A DNA stretch of 64,000 bases from Prevotellaceae bacterium UBA2852 (GTDB taxonomy: Bacteria > Bacteroidota > Bacteroidia > Bacteroidales > Bacteroidaceae): positions 186,640-250,639 of the forward strand of contig DEFM01000006.1 of assembly GCA_002350855.1 (NCBI GenBank), written 5' to 3'. Each line of letters begins with the position of its first letter. The stretch's first letter is position 1. Of this stretch, positions 32,906 to 41,496 are shown in pieces. The notes under the pieces were generated by a model. It saw nothing but the letters and a program-made list of their open reading frames with translations. It made no database searches and was not told where the DNA came from. A program made the translations under genes and the position numbers.

Positions 32906-34486
32906 TTATAGTTCTTTGATTATTTCCTTTCCAATCAGATGATTAAGTGTCGCACCAGAATCAGGGTCTGAATAAATAGATGCCCAGTGGTCTTCAAAGA
33001 TTGGATTGTTCCTGTCAGCACTGCCATTCTTGTTTACCTTGTATAAGATAAGGCGTTCCTTGTCGCAAATACCCATTATTGACGATCTTAGCATTCGAGC
33101 ATATGATAAAGCCTGGTTAAAAGCTTTCTGAAGTTCCTGAACAGGAGCCATGTCAAGTTTAGCCTCAATAATCATCGGAGCATTTTCAAAATGCTTTTCA
33201 CCTTTTGGGAAAAAGACGAAATCTGGTATGGCCTTTTCTTTCCGACCTGCTTTTTGAGATAGTTGACGAGTCCAGTCTTTATTTGTATATCCAAGTTTTT
33301 CTAACATTGGAATCAGAATCTGTTCTTCTACATGCTTCTCCAATTTAATTTCACCAAAATCGACATCAGAACCCTCAAAAAGTGATGGGAATAAGGCTTT
33401 GTCTCCACCTCTCTCTTCTATCATACGCAATAATTCGGAATAGTCTTTTGCAGACAATTCTATGCCGTTCACACCTTGTAGATTACGCCTGACAATTGGC
33501 ACCTGCGACATATAATGGTCACTCTTCAAATCGTTGAAGGTAATGTGCGGTGTCAAAATGCCGTCACATACCGTTGTCCTGCAATGATAATAGTCAAAAG
33601 GATTAAAGATGCCACCGCTATTAGATCTCCATATAGAGTGAATGTAGCTCCTTGGTGAAGTACAGTAAAGGACAATAATATCACCACGCCTTGTCCTTTC
33701 ATTACATGCCCAAATACTTTGGTCGTTTCCGTTTGGTGTTTCGCCCAAAGAATCAAGGAAAGTAAAGTCGCCACCACTTGCACCGGTTAACCATACATTT
33801 GTAGGTTTGGGAAGATCTGAACTGATGCTGTCTTCTACAAGCATGTTTGCGAAGTCATAGATGCAAGCACATAGTTCCGCATCTGACATTTCATATTCCT
33901 TTTGAAATTTGTTCCAACTCTCGCAAATGTCATAGTAGTATGTTAAGTAGGCCTTATAATCTTTGGAACGAGGAATAGGAGGCATCTCTATACCCAACGC
34001 ATCACAATTTCTTTGAATGATGTCAAAACGTCTTGGTAACAGAATAGGCTTGAAGCAGTCAAAACTATAATAGAGGAGTAGTGATAGAAGGGGAGTGTTC
34101 GCTGCCTTATGACGATACTGATCTTTCCTGAGTAAGATTGCGTTTTCATCAAATATTAATGTGTCATCATCATTATAACGCAACTCACCCTTTTCGTCCA
34201 ATAAAGGCCTGAGAATATCAAATTCTTCAGCGAACTTATGAAATGTTTCACTCGTCCATTCCTCTGGAATAAAGCCACGCTGTGATAAATTACTACTCCA
34301 TAGCCAAAACATTCCAGCGATGTCTTCAGCAAAAGAGTCCTCCACTTTGTCTTCACCCCAATTCGAAGCATGTCTCCAAATGTTGAATGCTCCCTGGGAA
34401 GTGTCTTCGACTTCTGGATCAAATAGTTCTATACAGGCTTTCCCTTGTGGGCTATCCTTGTACATATTCCATAATTGCTTATTCAT
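32906..34486 (-). CDS. EVE/PUA-like domain fused to a PD-(D/E)XK nuclease
   Basis: This protein has 526 residues. An unrecognised helical N-terminus (1-225) is followed by an EVE-like segment at about 230-350 (VWLTGASGGDFTFLD, IWACNERTRRGDIIVLYCTS, then a WR...PF region). The C-terminal domain (about 383-490) resembles the HSDR_N nuclease fold of type I restriction subunits: ILIPMLEKLGY, IPDFVFFP (Asp422) and MIIEAKLD (Glu441, Lys443). This suggests recognition of modified bases coupled to cleavage. It lies 49 bases after the AddA-like gene, probably on the same transcript from site C. Confidence 0.72.
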   Translation of the reverse strand: MNKQLWNMYKDSPQGKACIELFDPEVEDTSQGAFNIWRHASNWGEDKVEDSFAEDIAGMFWLWSSNLSQRGFIPEEWTSETFHKFAEEFDILRPLLDEKGELRYNDDDTLIFDENAILLRKDQYRHKAANTPLLSLLLYYSFDCFKPILLPRRFDIIQRNCDALGIEMPPIPRSKDYKAYLTYYYDICESWNKFQKEYEMSDAELCACIYDFANMLVEDSISSDLPKPTNVWLTGASGGDFTFLDSLGETPNGNDQSIWACNERTRRGDIIVLYCTSPRSYIHSIWRSNSGGIFNPFDYYHCRTTVCDGILTPHITFNDLKSDHYMSQVPIVRRNLQGVNGIELSAKDYSELLRMIEERGGDKALFPSLFEGSDVDFGEIKLEKHVEEQILIPMLEKLGYTNKDWTRQLSQKAGRKEKAIPDFVFFPKGEKHFENAPMIIEAKLDMAPVQELQKAFNQALSYARMLRSSIMGICDKERLILYKVNKNGSADRNNPIFEDHWASIYSDPDSGATLNHLIGKEIIKEL

Positions 34487-34535
34487 AAAGCTTCTCCTTA
34501 TAATAATTCGATTATAATTTGTCCAAATGATTGAA

Positions 34536-37500
34536 TCATCGTACTTCTACCAGCATTCCACTGACGGGATAATAGATGAATCGCTTGATGACCTTTTCGC
34601 CAGCCGTTTCCAATGCATCTGTGTAAGCATCCAACTGCCCGGCATACCATCCAGCATAGTGTTCTGACTCCTCATTGAGAATATACTTATGGCCCAAAGG
34701 GCAAGTCTTGAAATCAATGAGAATATCTCCTTCTGAAGTTTGCCACACGAGGTCGATGCTACCCGTGAAGACCTGACCATCTTTAAGGTGGGTGAAGGGA
34801 CGTTCATGATATACGTTGATGGCTTGGCCCAAATTGTCAGTCAGCCATTTCACCAGTTCATCCCATGCTTTCCTGATACCCATATAGTCAATCAGATAGG
34901 TTGAAAGGCCGTAACTGGCAATAAGATCCTTGTAGTACGTCTCGTTATCAATGTTCTGCTCAATGCCACAGAATATCTGGTGGATGCAGTTACCTACGTC
35001 TGCCATAGTTTTACCAACCAGATTACCTCGTTTAAGGCTGTCACAGATTTTATAGTTCTCTACCACACGTCCCTTCTTCCGCTGAGAACTTGGCGAGAGA
35101 TACTTTCTGTCAGCCTCACATAACTCCTTCTGATATGGGATGCGACGGGTTTTCATCTTCTCGTTATCTGCCATATAGCGATATGAAAGAATCTGTTCAC
35201 TATCGGCAGGTGAAAGCGTTTCATCCTTGAAATCCATGCCAACACCCAGCAGGTCACTTTGGTCATCGGGTATAACGCAGTCCAAGCCAACATCTTGTAA
35301 CCACTGCAACTCATGATTGTTTTTCGCTGGCTTCTCTAAAGCCAGAATCAGTACGTCCTGTGGTCTGGTCATGCCTACATACAGCAGACGATTACATTCT
35401 GACAGAGAATCGCTCTTTACCTTCATATAGAGAGACGATTGTTCTATCTGCTGTTCGATCTCATCTGGTACCTTGGTGTTTCCAGCACCATAGATAAAGG
35501 GCATTACGCGGATGTATACATCTGGATAAGGTGTTTCAGCGGAAGGCTGTTCGGAGTAGTTGAAGTGAATGCCATATATATTCTGCTTCACACATTTTGC
35601 CGGGTCATCCATTCTTTCTCTTAATGAAGTTAGGATGACATACTTCCACTGAAGTCCCTTGCTGGAGTGGTAAGTATGCAACTGAACACCATTGGCATCT
35701 CCCGTACCCACAGGATCTATCACTGTCAGATAGTCCACGAATCCGTTTACCGTTGCAGGCAGGTTCATCTGCACGCAATGCTGCTCGTAAGCATAAGCCG
35801 TTCTGATAATAGTGTTCAGACATGACACAGACTCTGAAACACGGCCTATCTTTTTGACCACATTATAAAGGTCAAGCTCGATAATCATAGTCTCTACCAG
35901 TGCTGCCACAGACTGTTGCTTCAACATCGGGCGTAATTCCAGCAGACGCTTCACCAATGGGATGTCATTCAGAAAATCTTTCTCTTTTGTATCTTCTTCT
36001 GCATCAAACAGCAGCTTACTCTCTATGAGTTCCTTTGTACCGAAACCCTGTTCTGTTAATGTGGCAATCTGAGCCTTTGCCAATGAGTCTTTCTCACTGG
36101 CCACCAAAGCTAACAGCGCCAGAACAAGCGGAGTAGCTGCCATCTGTGATACAGGAAGGTTCTCCCTGCTGGCAGGAATGCCGTAATTATCAGTAAGAAT
36201 ACCGGCAATTTCGTTCAAAGGTGCATTGGCTCTGCCTAAAACAGCAATATCATTGGGCTTTATACCTTGCTGTATCAGATAAGCGATGTGTTCTGGCAAA
36301 CCTGCATCGTCTTGACTTGACAAATCCCAATAACGGAGCGAAGTGATATTGTCCTTATTCTCTCGGTATTCTTTCAACTTGATGGAATCCTCGTCAAGAA
36401 CATCGGCAAAGGTCTTCTTGAAAGTTTCGTTACATACCTTCAAGATATTCGGAAGTGAACGATAAGATGTGTCAAGAGTCTTGGCCATTTTGCAACCGTT
36501 CTGTCCCGTGGTAATCCTGTCAACAACAGCTTTCGTAAGAGTAATGTCACTCCCACGGAATCCATAGATAGCCTGTTTATAATCACCCACCCAGTAACTG
36601 CGCTCCATTAGCTCAGAGAGGCGATCGAATATCTTTACTTGTATGGGAGAACAGTCCTGATACTCATCAACGAACAGGTAATGGTAATCTTCCGAGATTT
36701 CTGTTGACAATTCTTTATCTGTCAACAGATCTCGCATATACTTCTCCATATCGTTGTAGTCCAGCAGGTTCTTTTCCTTCTTGTAACTACTATAGCGGTC
36801 TTTCCATCTTGCAGCCAGTGTGAACAGCAGTCGTATGTAAGCCTCCTGCTTCTCATACACCAGCGGCCAGTGCCAGAGTTGTGTCAGCCTTTCCCTCATG
36901 GTCTCCGCTTCAGGAGCACAGTTCGTCCAGGCACACAACAACTTGAAAAGACGCTTGTACCATCCTATAGTAGGATTACCAGTACCACGTCTCATACTGC
37001 GTATCTCAGCTAATATGTCATGCTTCTTCTTGCTCTCACGCTGGGTTTCAGCATAGCGTTTTTGAGCATCAAGTAACGTAGTCAGGTCTTCCTTGGTATA
37101 ATCAGCTTTCAAATTAGTATTCACAAACTGACGGATATAATCCAGTGACTCCTTGATGCTGAGTTCGTAGCTATCCAACTCATAGTTCGTGGTAAACGTA
37201 ATCACGCTGAGAATATCATTTTTCCAGAAATCATAATCTATACCACGCTTCCCTGAACCATATCTATACTGAATATCAAAGTCCTCACAGAAAGAGTGCA
37301 ACAACTTCAGTTCCTCATGCGTAGGCAGGTCTGATAGTGACTGTGAAATATAGAATTGTGTATCTTCATCAGCCATCACGCCCATGTCAGGAGAAAGACC
37401 GAGGAAGAACCAATACTTGTTAATCAGAGCATTAGCCACACTATGTATCGTGCCTATCATAGCCTGATCCAGACGGGTGGCTTCCTCAAAAAGTCTCTTT

Positions 37501-37679
37501 TCATAAAGAACCTTCTTGGCTTCTTCCTTCATTTCACTGGCAGCCTTTACGGTAAAGGTTGTCATAATGACCTGTTCAGGCTTGACTTTCTTATCGCTGA
37601 TAAGGTCTGCAAGCTTGTGGGTCAGCGTATAGGTCTTGCCACTACCGGCACTGGCATTGATATATGTTACGTTCTTCAT
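34536..37679 (-). CDS. AddA/UvrD-like helicase-nuclease
   Basis: The 1047-residue SF1 helicase has Walker A ASAGSGKTYT (9-18), TTFTVKAASEM, GTIHSVANALI, DEAD-type LFVDEYQDCSP, GDYKQAIYGFRGSD, LDTSYRSL, YHSSKGLQWK and LLYVGMTR, all in order. A C-terminal RecB-type nuclease follows: GSIDLVWQ, ILIDFKT and a later QLDAY. It resembles AddA of AddAB but lies in an element next to an AddB-like partner, so it is likely a defence paralogue rather than the housekeeping enzyme. Its start overlaps the AddB-like stop by one base (TAATG). Confidence 0.88.
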   Translation of the reverse strand: MKNVTYINASAGSGKTYTLTHKLADLISDKKVKPEQVIMTTFTVKAASEMKEEAKKVLYEKRLFEEATRLDQAMIGTIHSVANALINKYWFFLGLSPDMGVMADEDTQFYISQSLSDLPTHEELKLLHSFCEDFDIQYRYGSGKRGIDYDFWKNDILSVITFTTNYELDSYELSIKESLDYIRQFVNTNLKADYTKEDLTTLLDAQKRYAETQRESKKKHDILAEIRSMRRGTGNPTIGWYKRLFKLLCAWTNCAPEAETMRERLTQLWHWPLVYEKQEAYIRLLFTLAARWKDRYSSYKKEKNLLDYNDMEKYMRDLLTDKELSTEISEDYHYLFVDEYQDCSPIQVKIFDRLSELMERSYWVGDYKQAIYGFRGSDITLTKAVVDRITTGQNGCKMAKTLDTSYRSLPNILKVCNETFKKTFADVLDEDSIKLKEYRENKDNITSLRYWDLSSQDDAGLPEHIAYLIQQGIKPNDIAVLGRANAPLNEIAGILTDNYGIPASRENLPVSQMAATPLVLALLALVASEKDSLAKAQIATLTEQGFGTKELIESKLLFDAEEDTKEKDFLNDIPLVKRLLELRPMLKQQSVAALVETMIIELDLYNVVKKIGRVSESVSCLNTIIRTAYAYEQHCVQMNLPATVNGFVDYLTVIDPVGTGDANGVQLHTYHSSKGLQWKYVILTSLRERMDDPAKCVKQNIYGIHFNYSEQPSAETPYPDVYIRVMPFIYGAGNTKVPDEIEQQIEQSSLYMKVKSDSLSECNRLLYVGMTRPQDVLILALEKPAKNNHELQWLQDVGLDCVIPDDQSDLLGVGMDFKDETLSPADSEQILSYRYMADNEKMKTRRIPYQKELCEADRKYLSPSSQRKKGRVVENYKICDSLKRGNLVGKTMADVGNCIHQIFCGIEQNIDNETYYKDLIASYGLSTYLIDYMGIRKAWDELVKWLTDNLGQAINVYHERPFTHLKDGQVFTGSIDLVWQTSEGDILIDFKTCPLGHKYILNEESEHYAGWYAGQLDAYTDALETAGEKVIKRFIYYPVSGMLVEVR

Positions 37680-40450
37680 TATACGCCCTCCTTCAATCCT
37701 TTAAATAATATGTAATTGCTGAATAGGTTGGCTTCCTGCTGTCCATCCTTGATGTTCAATGGGAACAGTGCTTCTTTCTCCGTATCGTTGAAATACTCCA
37801 GCATTGAGCATGGGAACCCTTCACCTACTTCTATCCGTCCACTATCAATCTGTTTCTTACGATAGAAGAAAGAGTTCTTCAGCTGTTCTACGATATTATC
37901 GTTGTTTGCTGGCTGCAACTGTGTACAATGCAAGCCGTTGAACTGTTCCAAACTGTATAGATGGCTCTCTGGCATCAAGAAGTAAGCTACACGTTCCACT
38001 GCATCACGCTTCTCTGCGGAAAGCATGGTGCGGTAGAGCTCCAACTGAATGGAACGGTTGGCTGTCAACAAGTCTCTGTAATACGTCTTTGCCGAAGTCC
38101 ATTTGAAATCAAACACTATAGGATGGTGATTCTCATCCTCCAGAGTCATATCAATGAATCCTATCATGTCCCAGCCTTCCTCGGTTTTGATCATGCCCAT
38201 GTCTTTCTTTACCTGGTGCTCACAACCAGTCACTGTCAGCCGGTTCTCACGTATAATCTGTAATAGTACCTCTAAGCATTTCTGTAACTGCTCTTTCAGT
38301 AGTTCTGCATCCAGTCTGTTTTCTGGCAAATATAGGATGGCACCGCAAGCCTCGATGCTTTTCCTGACTTGTTCTTCAAATTCCTGTTTTACTCTTATTT
38401 CTATCTCATCGGCAGTGCTACGCTCCTTACCATCACGAGGGGCAAATAATCCTTCAATTACGGCATGAGCTACAGTTCCCTTAGTAATCTTCACATCCGC
38501 TATGCTGCTGGGGCCTGTGCTGACAATTTTCAACATTCGTTCCAACACGAAGTCAAGAGGATATTCTACAAATGTGCTCAGAGAAGTCGGACTCAAATGA
38601 TTGGGCCATTTCAACAGGTCAGCATGGTCAAACTGTATCTGAGAAAGCACATTCTCGTTTCTTACCAGACCGACTTTCTCCGTTTCTTCCTCCAACAGAT
38701 TTGGTGTCTTAATAAATTCCTTCAGATTATCCTTGTCAATAAGACTCTCCAAACGTACCATGAAAGGATGTTTTTGTGCGAGTTCGCCACCCACATAGTC
38801 TGTCACGACCAGAATCAACCGTTCATCAGTCATCAGAAAAGGCTTCATCTCCATTATCTGATGGTAATCTGTTTCCTTACGCTCATCCCATAATGTCAGT
38901 TTTTTCTCAATCTTATTACGCTCACTGGGATAAAGGAAACCACAATCCAACTGACGGCTATTGTCACCCGAGAAGTTCATCCAGATAGTACGTTTGCTAC
39001 GAGCTGCTATCTTTGCCGGACTATCTATCAGCTCTCGGCAGCCTTTCTGTGGAGCATACTGCATGAAAGTCTCTCCCTTGTAGAGCGTACTTACCCAACT
39101 GTCGACCTGTTTCCAGTCGGCATAGTCACCCATGCTTGATGAATCCAAAAGCAGGTTAAAGGTATCGCACATCTGAGCCAAACTCTGCAGCTGACTAATC
39201 CAGCCTTCATTGTTTGACTTTTCACGAAGGAAAAGAGAGCGACTGACAGCCCATCCAGACAGACTGTTCAGATACGACTTGATTCTTATAGTATCAACTT
39301 TGTCCTGAACATCAAACGGTGGTAGATAGACCTTCACCAGCTGTTCGCGTTCTTTCTTCTCGCGCTCATCCCTCTTGGCCTTCTCCATATCTGAGAGTTG
39401 CATTTCTTCTTCCTTGTCATGATAGGTGTACTTGCCCATAATATAGTCTTTCACCATATTCTGGCATTTTTCATTCCTATAGCCCCCCTCAGCAATAATC
39501 TTTTCAGCCAAAATACCTCCGAAGTATGTCCCCAACGGCTGCATGGGGGAATAAAGCCAGCTGATGATACTCTGTATGTTCAGCGGCTCCTTCATCATTT
39601 CCAGACCCAGCACGAATAACTGCACCAACTGAGGTGACGACTCTGCCATACTGCTACCCATAGTAGGTTTACCCATCATGCGCAACCAGTTATCCATAGC
39701 CTTGTTACTACCATTCACCCAAACGTCAGCATCCAATTCATCTCCCTTCATGGAAAGGTATTCGTTGGCAGCATTCTCGTCAGTAAAACGGTAAATCAGG
39801 AATGATGAGTCACCTTTAGTCAGTTCTATCTTTCCCTTGGTGTCAGATTGCAACAGATGGGCCACTTTCGCAAGATTACTATCTCCAGAACTCTCAGGAG
39901 CCGTATACGACACAGCTGCACCTAAGTTTTCCAAGGCTGTCAGAAGCTCAACTATGGCAGGATGCAATAAATCTTTCTTGCATGGCAGTTCAATCTCCAG
40001 GTCTGAAAAGATATTCTTCTCGACCTTATTATATAAGTAATAAAGGATCGTACCGATTCTGTCAGCCAGCCCCACACTGTCGAAATATTCCTCCGTACCT
40101 GCTAAAACATCCAAACGTCCACTGCCCGAACCGGCTTCTGGATTCCATTTGTCCATCATCAGACTGTCACGCCATCTAAGCGCTTGTTCAGCAGTGCCAA
40201 GACCGGACAATTTGAAAGAAGCTGCCAGAATGTTGTCTGGATGATGCTTCATATACTCCGACAATGCTTTGTAATAAAGTACTGTTCGATTGTTGTGCGT
40301 CTGTTCCTCCACATGGATTCCCATACGTAACTCCAACATGGCAACCAGCCCCATGGTATCACAGACCATTGTGTCCATCAGTTCTGGCTTTTGCTCGTTC
40401 AATCCGATAAAAACATGCCCGCTATATTCAGGCGAAAACAGTATCTTCAT
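37679..40450 (-). CDS. AddB-like PD-(D/E)XK nuclease subunit
   Basis: This protein has 923 residues. The C-terminal nuclease domain shows LSPTSLSTFVEYPLDFVLER (where AddB has a cysteine-led iron-sulphur segment), GFIDMTLED, PIVFDFKWTS and SIQLELYRTML. The N-terminus lacks a Walker A motif. So it looks like an AddB fold without ATP binding and without the Fe-S cluster. It is the first gene after operator site C, 41 bases from its centre, and is coupled to the AddA-like gene. Confidence 0.8.
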   Translation of the reverse strand: MKILFSPEYSGHVFIGLNEQKPELMDTMVCDTMGLVAMLELRMGIHVEEQTHNNRTVLYYKALSEYMKHHPDNILAASFKLSGLGTAEQALRWRDSLMMDKWNPEAGSGSGRLDVLAGTEEYFDSVGLADRIGTILYYLYNKVEKNIFSDLEIELPCKKDLLHPAIVELLTALENLGAAVSYTAPESSGDSNLAKVAHLLQSDTKGKIELTKGDSSFLIYRFTDENAANEYLSMKGDELDADVWVNGSNKAMDNWLRMMGKPTMGSSMAESSPQLVQLFVLGLEMMKEPLNIQSIISWLYSPMQPLGTYFGGILAEKIIAEGGYRNEKCQNMVKDYIMGKYTYHDKEEEMQLSDMEKAKRDEREKKEREQLVKVYLPPFDVQDKVDTIRIKSYLNSLSGWAVSRSLFLREKSNNEGWISQLQSLAQMCDTFNLLLDSSSMGDYADWKQVDSWVSTLYKGETFMQYAPQKGCRELIDSPAKIAARSKRTIWMNFSGDNSRQLDCGFLYPSERNKIEKKLTLWDERKETDYHQIMEMKPFLMTDERLILVVTDYVGGELAQKHPFMVRLESLIDKDNLKEFIKTPNLLEEETEKVGLVRNENVLSQIQFDHADLLKWPNHLSPTSLSTFVEYPLDFVLERMLKIVSTGPSSIADVKITKGTVAHAVIEGLFAPRDGKERSTADEIEIRVKQEFEEQVRKSIEACGAILYLPENRLDAELLKEQLQKCLEVLLQIIRENRLTVTGCEHQVKKDMGMIKTEEGWDMIGFIDMTLEDENHHPIVFDFKWTSAKTYYRDLLTANRSIQLELYRTMLSAEKRDAVERVAYFLMPESHLYSLEQFNGLHCTQLQPANNDNIVEQLKNSFFYRKKQIDSGRIEVGEGFPCSMLEYFNDTEKEALFPLNIKDGQQEANLFSNYILFKGLKEGV

Positions 40451-40475
40451 ATCAGTGGATATTTATAATCGGTTG

Positions 40476-40513
40476 CGAAATTACTTTCATGTTGTCTCAA
40501 TTCGTGGGACAAG
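40476..40513 (-). promoter_or_regulatory. Island operator site C and -7 box of the AddB-like gene
   Basis: -7 box TAATTTCG (40483-40476, minus strand). Seven bases upstream lies GTTGTCTCA-ATTCG-TGGGACAAG (40491-40513). It lies between the WYL gene and the addB-like gene. Confidence 0.8.
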
Positions 40514-40527
40514 GTTCAAAAAAATGA

Positions 40528-41484
40528 TTATTGAGGGCTATTTTCCTCTTCTTCTGGCTCATACATGACCGCTGCTTCCAAATGCATATCATGTATTTCA
40601 TCCGCCAACCATTGAGGTGAAAGCACCTTGATTTGATTGCCACGACTTAACAGATGACCGCTCAGATCAACGGTAGGTCGCATAAACAGTTCAAAATCTG
40701 CAAAATTCTCACCCTGACCAATTTCTCTTTGGCTTTTGTGAATAGGCAAGTCTCTTATGTAGTATCGCTCATATCCGTATGCTCTGAGGACAATCCGCTC
40801 CGGCTTTGTCCCGTCGCCGACAAGTACTCCATAGCATTCATCAAAATAGGACTGGGCATCAAAATCAGGATCTATCTGGAACTTGATGTCAGTGAGTGAC
40901 ATCTCTTCTATGCGGTCAAAAGAAAAAACACCGAAGTAGTCGGACTCAGGCTTCTCTTTCGTCGCATCACGGTGAAAATGCCCCAAGATATACCAACGCT
41001 GCTTGAAAAGCTTGATGCAATATGGTTCAAATGTAAGATGGTTAGGCTTGTCTATTCCGTATTTTCTGTATTCAACAGCTAACTTGACACTCTTCTTCAT
41101 CGCATCAATGACCATCTTCAAATAGTTGCCCTCCGAAGGTACAGGCTGAAGCAGAATCCTGTCTTGCAAAGAAAGGCTTTCACTGATGATGTTGTTAACG
41201 GATAGAGTGGAGAGCATCCAGTTTTGGACGCTATCCTCACGCAACACATAGTCATTATCAATATAGTATTGATAGCCATTCTGACGGTCACAGTCAATAT
41301 AGATTCCAAAGATGTCTTCAATGGCATCTTTATGACGCGCGAAGGTGGAACGTGCGAGTTCCACTCCTTCACTCATATCTGTTTCAAGCCAACGCTCGTT
41401 AATTTCAGCGAACGTAATCCTACGGGCCTTGCGAATAGTGTTCACAAGCCAGATGTACTCTTTGAATTTTGCTGGTATGGTCAT
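40528..41484 (-). CDS. WYL-domain transcriptional regulator
   Basis: This protein has 318 residues. A winged helix spans about 5-80 (FAEINERWLE, ARSTFARHKDAIEDIFGIYI). A WYL domain lies at about 130-200, with KQRWYILGHFHRD and FSFDRIEEM, and a WCX-type tail at about 215-300. This matches the BrxR/CapW class, which represses defence operons by binding palindromes and is relieved by a nucleic-acid ligand. It is the last gene of the DUF6361-PLD-helicase transcript and stands right before operator C. I infer that it binds sites A-D. Confidence 0.87.
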   Translation of the reverse strand: MTIPAKFKEYIWLVNTIRKARRITFAEINERWLETDMSEGVELARSTFARHKDAIEDIFGIYIDCDRQNGYQYYIDNDYVLREDSVQNWMLSTLSVNNIISESLSLQDRILLQPVPSEGNYLKMVIDAMKKSVKLAVEYRKYGIDKPNHLTFEPYCIKLFKQRWYILGHFHRDATKEKPESDYFGVFSFDRIEEMSLTDIKFQIDPDFDAQSYFDECYGVLVGDGTKPERIVLRAYGYERYYIRDLPIHKSQREIGQGENFADFELFMRPTVDLSGHLLSRGNQIKVLSPQWLADEIHDMHLEAAVMYEPEEEENSPQ

Positions 41485-41496
41485 AATCGTATGATA

